A DNA stretch of 64,000 bases. It comes from Mastigias papua. Lineage: Eukaryota; Cnidaria; Scyphozoa; Rhizostomeae; Mastigiidae. Position numbers and translations under genes: made by a program. The stretch covers positions 14,026,313 to 14,090,312 of the forward strand of contig OZ025276.1 in the NCBI GenBank assembly GCA_964019165.1. The letters are read 5' to 3'. Positions 33,986 through 52,520 of this stretch are shown in pieces; position 1 is the stretch's first letter; each line of letters starts with the position of its first letter. Below the pieces are notes generated by a model that saw nothing but the letters and a program-made list of their open reading frames with translations, was not told the origin of the DNA and did not search any database.

Positions 33986-36900
33986 CTGATTGACTGACGA
34001 TTAAGCAGTGCTAATGTACACTTGAATTCAACAGCATGAGTGATTATCTGGAGGTAAGACAAAATGGGTGAAAGATTGAATGACCTAAACGGAATATTTC
34101 TCCAACTCAAACTAACATAACGTATAGTTTTAGTAGAAATAATGAAAATAGTTGTATATATACAGGAGTTTGCGAAAAACAGTTAAGCAAAACGGTATCA
34201 AGCTGTGTACACAAGCAAAATTTAATATCAAACCAAGCTCCTACCTCAACTCACAGCTCTCACAAAGCTTACATGAGAGTCCAGCCAGAAGAGCACGGGC
34301 TATATCTTCCCTTGCCTGGCTATCGGGCGGCCTTACAACAAGACTTTTTCCAATAAAATGCCAACCCGATGGAGCGCTGAATATTTCATGCAAAGTGCTT
34401 CTGGTTTTCGAGACAAGTATAGTAGCAATGTTAGATCTTGACGACATTTCTTTGCGGAGAAGGTCTTTCAAACCTGTGGTTATAGTAGTATAGCAAGACA
34501 AGACAAAATTAACAAGAAGATTTAGACACGAGGATGTAAACATGATGACATAGTACGATGGCATAAACATGACGACCTAGACTCGACGACTTAGTCTCGA
34601 CAACATAGATGCAATGATGTATACATCACAACATATATATACGACGAGAAAGACAAAATATGGGTAAGAAGACATCAAGATTCAATCAAATAAACTATAA
34701 CTAAACTTGAGCACTTCGAATCAATCAGCTAAACTTTGATGAGCTACAAAATATGCTCGATTTTACAATGGGGAGAAAGATTGACCGTCTAGAAATAGCA
34801 ACACAAATCAAAACAACAAATCAAAATAAGAATAATTATTCAAAACTCTTACTAAATAAAATAAAAAAACGAAATAAACTTTTCTTCTTTTGATACCTTC
34901 AATCTTGTTCAATAAACCTGCATTGTCCGTGGTCCTGCCATATCATCCCTCCCCCTCTCCCCACGCTCTCTCTCTTTCTCTTTCTCTCTCCAGCTTTTCT
35001 GCATATAACTACTTCAAAAAGATAACATTGACTAGAAAACAAACGATGGTGATCCCATCCCATGTACTACCTACTGCCAGTGAAACATGTTACTGAAAGG
35101 AGTCAGTTTTTTCTTAATTATTCAGTTGCAGACTGCCAATATACTCGTACCTAGTCACAGTTATGCCATAGACAAACACAGAACACATTGACGTGCAATA
35201 AAAGAGAGTGAAATGCAAAGGGAAAAAACGAAACAGTCGTAATCAATTTATGCAACACACCACAACACAAGTGAAATTATGATACAATTAAATACAATAA
35301 AAATCAATCAACAAAAAGAAAACAAAACACCAATGAAGACCAGCACCAGCAAATCAGAAAAGAAGACAAAGGTGCAGTATATGATAATTAGGTAACAATT
35401 GGGTAATATAATGCCAAAAGAAATAAGCATCAAGAGAAATAAACCTTAAAAAGAAAAACAATAACAAAAATCAAACCTTCAGCCAACTGTGAATGGTAAA
35501 TGATAGTAGGCTCAGCATCCTTCAACGGGTCAGGTTGCTTTATAAGTGAATCTAGGTCATCAAATACAATTATTGATGGTTGACGCCATCTTGCCTCCTT
35601 CACGGCAACATCGAAGCGTCGCAGAATCGTCTCCGGCTTCTTACCTTGGAAAAAGATGGGGTTAAAATCGAAGAGAGTTGCAAAATGAATTGATCAGCTA
35701 AAAATATCAATTCAACTTGTGATCCAGCCAAGTTTTACAATCATAGCAAATACAGCCACAATAAAAAGACTGGTTGGGTCCCAATAAGAAAAATAATCTC
35801 ATTCAAAAGGCCCAGATGCGTGGAATAGCACTGAAAACTATAAAACAAGTGATGGTAAAATATGAAATATACTTGAAAATAACTGCATGTGAAGCCTACC
35901 TCGTAGTGGAATACAATCGATATTTTCTATATGGCAAAAGTATGGTGAACTTTGAAAGACATTGCAAAGTGCTTTAGCCAGAGCAGTTCTACCACAGCCA
36001 CTTGCAGTTGTTCTTGAGTTACTGCATATCAATAAACATCCCTTGTGCAAGCATCGAAGACAATCATTGAATGTGCTATACTGAAATAGCCCATCGAGGT
36101 ATGCTTTTCCTTCCTGTAGCAGTTCGTCAAAACCCCTTAAAATAAATTTACAAATTATCAGGAAGGGTCCAAGTTTGACAAAGTATTTACAATTAAATAT
36201 ACACGACAACGTAGACACAACGACATAGACACGACGACAGAGACGCGATGACATAGACACGACGAAATAGACACGACGACATAGACACGACGACATAGAC
36301 ACGACGATGTAAACACGATGAAATAGATAAGATATGATGATATAGGAACAAACAGTGACGTAGACACGCACGATGACATAGATAAACATGAGGATAGAGG
36401 CACGAAGACACGAATACAGCAGCCTAGTTGCGATGGCCTACACCAAATAAGCTATAACTAAAGGACAAAGCAAATCGGACAAGAATCCTATACCGAATGT
36501 GGTCAGCTTAATGTCTTCCAAGAGAGTGATAAGGCTGACAACAGAAGTAACAATTGAGTACAGGCAATTAAAAAAACTAAAATGAGAGATTCTCTTCCGT
36601 GGATCAATACAGGAGATGCCATGTGATATAGCATAGACGCCAAATGTTTGAGACCTCTGATCTAGTCTATTTTCTCCAAACCTAGTTGACCAATCATCAC
36701 TCAAAATGGCTCTACATTTAGCTGTGGAACGCAATTGTGGTGAAAATCCTCCGCGATGATTGGTCAATAAGGTTGGGAGAAAATAGATCTGACCAGAGCT
36801 CTTAAACATTTGGGGACTATGCTACAATAGTCGCCAAAAGTCCGTGGGACACTTAGAAAAATCTGACAAAAAACCACTTTCCTCTACATATTGTCATAGT

Positions 36901-39900
36901 TGCTACAAACACGCATCCCCCTTCACCCTAGAACAATGTTGGTTCGTTTGTGGGAAACTTGAAGTCGGCGTGCAGGCGAAATTTTCCCATTATCGCATGT
37001 ACTTCTCCAAAAAAACCAACATTGTTTCAGCGGGAGAGGGGGATGAAAGTTCATTGTGGAATACAAAAAGTGCAAAGTGTCCCAGGACTTTTGGCGATTA
37101 TTGTATGTAATCTACCGCATACATACCCGATTAAGCGTTCCACAGTCTCACATTTTTGAAAGTATTGCTGTATATGTGAAAGTCTTTCTTTGTTGTCCTC
37201 TTCAGCTTGAAATCTAACAACTACTTTTGCATCTTCTAAGGAGCACTTACTGATCATGAAATATTCTTCGATATCATCACTGTTTCCTTCTGATTGAAAG
37301 TTTACAGTAGCTAAAACTCTCTTCCCTAGAAGAAAGGAAAGGATGAAATGTGAAATGAAACGACAACTTAAAAGCGGTCAGAAGATATCTCATAATAAGA
37401 AGAGGTTCAAAATTAAACATTTAGGAGCGAGAAGAGATGCACCTATTGTCAAGGAAGGGAGCTTGGATCTGCATATAGCTATACTTTCCCGCGCACCTTT
37501 TGATTATTACCCAACGCTTTACACTTTAAAAAGCGCCGGACGAAAATATGTCCCGCTTTTTCATATGAAGCTCTGAGTACGTGGAGATACGATCAGCCAT
37601 GTGACTACAAGAAGGAAAAATGTTCATAGTGAACTACTCCCATTGCGAATGTAAAAAATGTTAAAATCAATGAAATAGCTATACATTTCAAAATTAAATA
37701 TCATTTTTCGTAATATCTATTTTACCATCATTTTTCTCCATTTCTATTTGCATTCCATCATTAACTACCATTTCGTCATTATCATCCACCAGTCTTCCTT
37801 CAAGCCATTCCTGAAACATGTTGCACACTTCATCTGCACCAAAATCCTAAAACATAATAGTCATATTGATCAATATGAATCATAAATATCTATAAAAGTT
37901 AAAAATATTCGTATAAAAATTTGCCTCAGATTGATAATTCTAAATAAGCAATCTCTCTTCTTTATCTCCATTTCACTAATTAATATCTCCACCCAAATCC
38001 ACTTTCTCTGCTGTTTTCAACCTATTTGCATTGCTAACCATCACTAATTTCCATTCTTCCACAACACTTTTCTTTTTCCTGCAACACATTATTAAAACCA
38101 ATGCAGGTGAGGCAGATCTTATGTAGCAAAATATTTTACCTTCCTATCAATCACATTGAGAATGATTCCATGCAACTTTGATGCCTCTGTATGCATGCAA
38201 GTAAGGCCAAGCAATGCACCTTGGGAGATACCTAGGTAAGCCATTAACTCATAGGTCGTTGATGCCCATCTTGTTTTGTCGAAGAGAGTCGACTCCCAAT
38301 CTTTCTCAAAGGATAATTCCACACAGGCAGCTAGAAACGACAATGTTCTGTCAGATTTGCAGAAAATCATTAAATAGATAAATATTGGATGAGTTTTAAC
38401 TAAGAAAGTAGTTGAATATTTAGGTAGTTAGTAAGTAAGGCAGCCAGTTAGATATTATTTTAAAGCAGCTACTCAACTGCTTTGTCTCATTGTCAGGTGG
38501 TATCACTTAGTCTAATTGTTCTCTCTTACCTATAAGGCACACATAGGTAAAAGAGGACTTAAACTGTAGGTGGGGGGGGGGGGCTGCAAACTGTCTGCCT
38601 AAATGTCAAAAGAGCAAGAAGAGCAGTTAGGATGGATGAAACTTTCCTGTGTCAATTACTGTCTAAGTGCCTCAGGTGAAGGGGACTGTAATATGATATC
38701 AAACTATTTGAATCTCCACTTCTCATATGTGACATAAGAACTGAGGCTCTTAACAGTTAGTTGACCCTTGACAAACTCCTAAGCAGACCAACACTTACCA
38801 TTACTTAAAATTACCACTATTGCTGATTGGAACTCTAAGGATAAAGCTATCAAGAAAGACAATCCATTACATGACTAAGGACACTAAGGACACAAGACAA
38901 AGTTACTTTTTTTATTCACTTGCTCCAATGACACTTCAGGTCCTCCTTTCTTTTGCTTTCTATCTCTGGCATCTCTTTCCATAGGTGACAAAATCTTGCA
39001 CACTCTTACAATTAGGTTTCTCCTCTTATTGAATTTAACACAAGTACAGGAAGTCTTAAGCAGATTCAAAAATGCCAAACTGGCATGCACATTAAACGGC
39101 TTGCAACTAAAATGACTCAAATGGTTGTCACTGCTTCCATGGTGGCTCTGTGCAATATAATGTAGCCTCAGCACCTCATCTAAATGTTCTTCATTGCATA
39201 TTGGAAGAGCTCTTAATCTCTTTTCATCCATGTTGGTATCTCTTCTCCTCCCTGCACCAGTAAGGTAAGCCCATATACTATTCAATTTCTCTAAAGGAGG
39301 ATGATCTTGTTTCTCATCTAAATCAGCTAATGGCTTGGCAGATAGCCTTTCTTTCCATTTACTTCTTTGGCTTGTTGGAACCAGCTTATCACCACTGGGT
39401 GTAGGTACTATGTGAAGTTCAGTAAACTCCTCTAAGCACCCAGCTTCCATGAAAGGTTGCACTGATTCTGAAAACAAAAATTATGAATCAATTTGCAATT
39501 TGATGCGGAAAACAGTTGCATACTGACATACTTGAAGTGAAAATATTCTCAATAATCAAAATGGTTGTATTTAGATAGACATACCAATCCTGAGCCTAAC
39601 AATAGTTGATCCTTTGAGAAAAACTGGAAACACCAAACCAGGATAAACAACTCGTATCTGCTGCAACAATGTTTGCTCTATCAGCTGACTATTGAGATCC
39701 TAAAACAAAAGCAATGCAATTAGCTTTGAAGTTGTGGGAAGCAAAATTCATATAAAATTTAAGCTTCAAATGAGGCTATATTATGCTTAAATATGTTCTC
39801 TGAAGTAGCAAAGACCAAATATGCTCAATATTTATAAGAAGGCCATAAAAAATACTGCCAAATCTATGTTTAAAGGTGTGTACATTTCTCCTTACATGTA

Positions 39901-41925
39901 AATCTAACATTTCACATTTTGCTACAGTACATAATTTTATTTTCATATAGTTCCTAAAGTTTATAATTTTCTTTGATTTGTCTACCTTGCCAAGTTATTC
40001 AGGCAAAAATTCTCCTAATATTGAAGAAATCATTCAACAAGTTTCATTATTTGACATGGTAGACCAGTGATTGGACTATATGATACAGTCTGTAAACACA
40101 AATCAAAGACAAATGAAAGGAGGGAAATGAAGCCAAATTTAATCTACCAGTATTTCCCATTCATCAGTGTTTACAGGAGCAACACATACTGCCTGACATT
40201 GCTGTGTATTTAGAACTGAGTGCAGGAAAACCTAAAAAAGAAAAAGACCGACGATCTAAGTTGGTAGCCAATCCATTAAATACATATTAATTATTATTAC
40301 AATGACAATGGGTCAGGTGTGAGATTGTCAAGTGAATGATACAGCCTGTGAAAAATTAAGAAAATGATTCCTCACCATCTTCAACCACTGGTGAATATAT
40401 CATTCATCTAATCAGTACACTAATAAATGCCAATCTAAATAATCACTCAAAAATATGTATATGGTAATCAGAAAGTGAAATGATCAAATAGTCAATGATT
40501 GAGTTAATGAGTAAAGAACTAAAAGCTAAGAAACTAAGTAACCAAAGACTAGGATATATCTTTCAAAATGTCAATAAAGAATTAACTGTTTTTCAACCAA
40601 AACATTCAATCAGTCAATCACTTCTCTCAACACAAGTTATCATCTGATAAACAAACCAATGCAAAAATGCAAAAATAATATAATCAAATCTATAACAAAT
40701 AATTAACAACTTTTCACCAATCAGCTTTTACTTTCTCACACCAATATGTATTTTGCATAGTCTCATTATAAAGTAATCAAAAAGTGAACTGGGAGAAACA
40801 GGGAATATCTGAACAACTAAATGGCATTCTTCATGAGCCATATCTCAAAGTCCTCCAGTGGAATTTAATATAATCAATACATATAGAAATAATTAATAAG
40901 TCATCTTAATCCATCGCTTGTATGGGAATTTTATGAAAAAAAACATGTAGAGTATAATCTGAGGACAAAACACCTTTGCAGATTACCTACAATATAGAGT
41001 ACAAGTTTTGGGCTAGAATCGCTATCATTTAGGGGGAGTTTCCTCTGGAATGCCCTGGATGACAGTATCAAAAATGAAAATACACCTCTAGCATTCAAAA
41101 TGAAAATTAAAAATTGGTCTGGAAAAGAATGCACCTGCAGGATCTGCCGCTAAGTACTTTTTAGTTTATGGAATTATGTATATGAGTATTTATTTTCTAA
41201 AATTCTTTCCTTACAGTTGTATTATAAATAGTTGGTTTTAATTAGTATTTAATTACTATTATACTCCCAACCAACTTTAAATATTGTTATATGATATGAT
41301 GATGATGATGAAGAAAAACTTATAGATCTAACCACATCTTGATCATTAAGTCCAATACAGTCTGCAAAGGATTTGCCAATATGTATCATCTGCTTATCCT
41401 CAGAAACATTATTAGATCTCATTGTGGTCCAGGATACATAAGCTACATTCTTTGCTGTATACCCAATACCAATTATGGCAGGCTGGTAGAAAAAATAAAT
41501 AAAAATACTTGAATTTATTAATCATAAAACATTCATCCTACAATGCTACTCAACATTGCTTTCATTCTTAAATTAATAATCTGGCAAGCTGGAAATTTGA
41601 CTTTGCTAATGACTTACAGGAACTGACTCTTCAACCTGTAGAAATGTTTGAGGAAGTGGTATAATAAACTAGTAAAATGAGATCCGAAGGGGCCAAAAGG
41701 AAAAAATACGAGGGATAACTATTGCAGATCCCTAGAAATCGATCACAATGAAGTAGCATTTATACAAGGTTTATCACTTACCAAATTACTCTCCAGAGAG
41801 CTTGAAAATTGCTTTGCTAGACCGCTAGACAACTCAACAAAACAAGTCCTACAGTTTGGCTTTATACAGACTGTTGCAAATATATGTTTTTCTGTCGGCA
41901 TTTCGGAACTATGCCTATACTTCAC
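26961..41925 (-). CDS. PEX1: PEX1 peroxisomal AAA-ATPase (complete)
   Basis: With PEX6, PEX1 forms the peroxisomal motor that extracts PEX5 for recycling. Exons in order: 41925-41782, 41482-41333, 40231-40148, 39699-39585, 39467-38907, 38330-38140, 37846-37726, 37325-37127, 36135-35900, 35644-35477, 34473-34245, 33769-33666, 32475-32300, 31587-31388, 30277-30031, 29817-29641, 28526-28417, 27036-26961. Total 3288 nt, 1095 aa (human about 1283), ending at TAA 26961-26963. The N-domain is recognised by [13 protein letters not shown] and DEWEIL. D1 has a degenerate Walker A ([12 protein letters not shown], about 566-577) and Walker [12 protein letters not shown]2 is canonical: GPSGTGKT (846-853), CILFFDEFD and [20 protein letters not shown]. 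The C-terminus FRVTLA matches the family's end. The start may be the first Met (41925) or the Met eight codons later (41901). The exon 2 donor is the unusual GTTAGA. Loss of D1 lysine is discussed in findings. Confidence 0.95.
28640..28773. mobile_element. possible diverged fragment of MITE family A
   Basis: CAAGTGTCCCAAGGACTCTTGGCATGTATTGTA (28741-28773; quoted in two parts of the same end) resembles the right end of family A, GTCCCAGGACTTTTGGCG...TATTGTA. The left end is not recognisable. Confidence 0.35.
29060..29150 (-). repeat. B-box-containing fragment, possible SINE
   Basis: The minus strand contains GATGGTTCGAGTCTCGCC, a perfect Pol III B-box (GGTTCGAGTC). A convincing A-box at the right spacing upstream is missing, so a tRNA gene is not supported. 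Confidence 0.3.
30541..30818. repeat. (CA)n microsatellite, about 270 bp (PEX1 intron 14)
   Basis: Almost uninterrupted CA dinucleotides with occasional GCACAC or TACACA variants. Alternating purine-pyrimidine DNA of this length can adopt Z-form. The His-Thr and Cys-Val ORFs across it are translation artefacts. Confidence 0.98.
31745..32023. mobile_element. MITE family A, copy 2 (PEX1 intron 13)
   Basis: Starts TACTCGCCAAAAGTC and ends GCGCTTTTGGTGACTATTGTA. Interior words TGAACAATGTTGGTTCGT, AAAATTCTCC.ATTATCGCA and GATGAAAGTTCATTG are shared with copies 1 and 3. Non-coding. Confidence 0.75.
33880..34000. repeat. (AATG)n followed by (GATT)n tetranucleotide repeats
   Basis: A run of GAATGAATGAATG units passes into GATTGATTGATTG units in PEX1 intron 11. 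Simple-sequence expansion. Confidence 0.95.
34505..34645. repeat. 14-bp minisatellite, degenerate array (PEX1 intron 10)
   Basis: Units of the type GACCTAGACTCGAC / GACTTAGTCTCGAC / GATGTAAACATGAT. The same 14-bp family makes a larger array at 36190-36420. Confidence 0.7.
36190..36420. repeat. 14-bp minisatellite array (PEX1 intron 8)
   Basis: Repeats of GACATAGACACGAC with variants GAAATAGACACGAC and GATGTAAACACGAT, about 14-16 units. Minus-strand ORFs across it ([14 protein letters not shown]) are artefacts. Confidence 0.9.
36627..36826. mobile_element. MITE family B, copy 1 (PEX1 intron 8)
   Basis: Left end TATAGCATAGACGCCAAATGTTTGAGA and right end TAAACATTTGGGGACTATGCTACA are inverted copies. 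The next layer, TCTATTTTCTCC.AACCTA.TTGACCAATCAT, is also mirrored, so nearly the whole 200 bp is a hairpin. A second copy is at 55326-55526. Its right end touches family A copy 3. Confidence 0.8.
36823..37105. mobile_element. MITE family A, copy 3 (PEX1 intron 8)
   Basis: Left end TACAATAGTCGCCAAAAGTCC and right end GGACTTTTGGCGATTATTGTA form clear terminal inverted repeats of about 21 bp. About 283 bp, non-coding. It begins at the last few bases of the family B element and ends about 20 bp from PEX1 exon 8. Confidence 0.85.
40960..41320 (+). mobile_element. LINE 3' relic with cysteine-rich tail (PEX1 intron 2)
   Basis: The plus strand near 41036-41152 reads [20 protein letters not shown]...[13 protein letters not shown] then stop. 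This is the typical C-terminus of a non-LTR reverse transcriptase (xxLWNxLPxxI...FK..LK) with a CxCxxC tail. The 3' end finishes in a short ATGATGATG run near 41300. Other frames across it are broken, so it is a dead fragment. Confidence 0.65.
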
Positions 41926-42519
41926 ATTGCATGCTGTAATCAGATGTTACTCCATTCTGTGATAATAACAAGCATCTTGATAAATCTATAAAATAAACAT
42001 AGAGATAATTGCATTAAAATATTTCAGGATCATCATCGGCATTTCAAGTGGGTACAGTAACCTAGAATCAAGAGGGTACAGAAATCCTGGATTTGTTATG
42101 CGCTAGTGTATTCCAATAAGATAAAAGACGTTTGTATAGATTTAAGTATGCAGAGAGTACACTGGCGTAATCAATCTGGACATTTGGCAAAGATATGTGA
42201 AGTACAGCATGCAGTTCTCGACTATAGACTAGACTGCAATGCAATGCATGCATGGCCTACCGTACCAATAAACTTGGACGTTCGACCATACTCTAACAAA
42301 CTCCTATAAGTATCACATGTCTTACATGGTTGCTCTTATTGCCTCTGCTCGCATCATTCCGTCATAGTAATAGCAAAGGCTTACAGGACATGCCTTGATG
42401 ACATCTCACTAAGTACCACTATATGAAATCAGTGGAAATCTTTAAGGGTATAACTGCCATGTTGGTTGCAACAACAACTACAGCTGCAACAACAGAATGA
42501 GTGTAAACAGAGCGGCATC
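41926..42519. promoter_or_regulatory. head-to-head intergenic region of PEX1 and ADHFE1
   Basis: About 594 bp separate the PEX1 start (minus) from the inferred ADHFE1 start (plus). No repeat or ORF of note was recognised. The arrangement suggests a shared, bidirectional promoter, which is inference from spacing. Confidence 0.55.
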
Positions 42520-50040
<7,521 letters not shown>

Positions 50041-51057
50041 ACAAGGGAGAAATTTTTATACACATAATCCACTGGTGATGGAATGATTTTAATTGAGTAA
50101 ATTTAGTAACACTGGATTGTTAGTCTATTTTAGTTGATTATCAATGTTTTATTTTTCTACTTATTACATGCTATATACACATATATATGAAGGCAAACGT
50201 GTCCAGAGGGCTTTGCCGTTTGGAAAATATAAATTGAGTTGGAACAGTATATACTTTATTTCAGTTGAAGGGGTTGAAATAAGTTGTAGATGCTCCTAGC
50301 TCTGATCACGATGGTGATACTTTTTTGTGAGAAAGTTTTTTTTCGCCTAGTACTCAAACTTTCTTGGCTTTTGTATGCTTTCATCACTGAAACTTTGTTA
50401 CAACTTTCTTTGCAAGGATGTCCTAGTTGGCGTGACACTGCAATGACAAACAGACAGGCACCACGCTAACATAACACTCTAATGAGACTGATTCATAGGT
50501 AACCACTAAAATGTATGCAAATTAAGTAGAAGCGATGATGGTCTTGCGTCAATATTAGAATTTTAAAGATAGGTATTTGACTTATCATCTTTCTTAGGTC
50601 TCAAAAATTCAATATTGAACTTTCTTAACTTTTTGAGTAGTCGAGCACCATTTTCATCAAACCACTTTCTTATAGAAAATATGTATATCCTCAAAAACTA
50701 ACTTCACTATTTTAAACTAAGAGGTTTTCATGTTGTCTGAACAACCCCTCTCTTTCTAGCCACCTTATCTTCTTAGCTCCTCTGAATAATATTGCAAATG
50801 TAATATCCCTCCCCCCGCGCGCCCAGGAGCTTAAAATAGAGTTCTCATGGTACCTCAGTGTACCTTACGGATTGCATTGTCAGACTACATTACTACATCT
50901 ACTCTGCCTCCTTTACTGTACACTTGTGAAATGCTAAGCCTCGATTTGATTGTGGACGCACACAAGAAAGCGCGCGAAACTTGTTTGTTAGGCCATCCGT
51001 TCCTACGTCTGGCAGGCTATCTCATTCTGAAATTTGATTCTTGATCTACGTTTAAGA
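50041..51057. other. intergenic region ADHFE1-CHAF1B with E2F-type site
   Basis: About 1 kb between the ADHFE1 stop and the CHAF1B start. GCGCGAAA at 50972-50979 (reverse TTTCGCGC) is a perfect E2F core about 80 bp upstream of the CHAF1B ATG. A CG-rich CCCCGCGCGCCCAGG patch lies near 50814. The ORF at 50847-51044 shows no recognisable domain. Confidence 0.55.
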
Positions 51058-52439
51058 ATGAAAGTTTTCACGCCAGAAATATCTTGGCACCAAAAGGAAC
51101 CGATATTCAGTGTCGATTTTTCTAATTCGACGTGGAAATTAGCGTCTGCTGGAGCTGATTTCACTATTAAGGTATAACTTCTTAGCTTTTACCTATGTCT
51201 ATTGACTCTTTTGTTTCAATTATAATGATTTCTATTTTATTTTGTAGTTTTTTATTTTGAGCATTGTTTTGCAGAAGTATTAGTGGGTTGTTCATTCAGC
51301 ATTTTCCCCGTAGTTTTTGTAACAGATTTTGCTTCTGTACGTATTCCCTTTAGCCAGACTGCTTAGTTTAGCTAGTGCGCTCACTCCAAATTTTGATTCG
51401 CAAGTGGTGTGATCTGAGAGCTTAATTTGACTTCGCAGCAAAATTTTTCCAGCTATCATTGTGATAGTAGTGAAGCATTTGTTTTATAGTGTTATTGCTC
51501 AACATAAAATACGGAAAATAGCCACACTTGTTTTACTTTATAGGATAAAGAGTCAAGTGCACACTTAATGCACACCCTGTGACCAAGCGCACACTTGCAC
51601 ACCTGACATTTTGCTCGTACATACTCAAGATCTCATCGAAAATGTCAAAATCTGCTGTTGAGCCCTTGAGATTCTTAGGTTATGCCAAGTTTGTTAGCAA
51701 CTCCTTCTTCAGTCATTAAACTGATCTCTTGTAAGAGGTAGACCTGAAATCCCTTTATTTGACTTAGATTACTCGTTTTTGTCAGATCTGGCAAGTGAAA
51801 GAAGACAATGAAGGAAACATTGGATTAGATTTCTTGGCCAACCTTGATAGGCATTCAAAGCCAGTTAATTGTGTTAGATTTTCACCAGATGGTATGTGAT
51901 TAGAAGAACACTTGATGATTGATTGTTTAATTGATTTGTTAATTGGGTGATAGATGAATAAAACCTTAGTATGTTATAATAGTACTTTAATGCCTGGCTG
52001 ATACCAGTGAATGGCATTCTTCAGTGATCTAATGAAATTGTTAAGATCACTGGTGTCTTGAGAGCATTCACACCAGTTTTATTAAAAATTGACAGCTATG
52101 GAGATGGTGACCTCAAACTTGCATCCCAAATGAGAAACTAAGAAGTTGTTACTGGGTATCAGTGCCAAAACTATTGTTTCAATGCATGGCATTACCAAGT
52201 ATGCAATAGCACCAGTGTGAATTAGCAGCATTCTTTGACCAGTATTTCTATCCAATGTTCTGAATATCAAACCTGTTCAGTATTTAGAAAAATGGATTAG
52301 AATGCTGGATAATGGCCCAGGGGGAAAGATCAGTGTTCCAGACATGAAATAAGAACACAGGTGTGAACCAAGCTTAAGTATAATAACTAGCTTTTTTCCA
52401 ATAGTGACTGATTAGTGATTAAACAATGTGTAGATATGT

Positions 52440-52520
<81 letters not shown>

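Noticed and set aside
35838..36411. 183-aa minus ORF and overlapping Cys/Arg/Val-rich ORFs
   Set aside because: The lower part is PEX1 exon 9; the rest is read-through into the 14-bp minisatellite in the intron.
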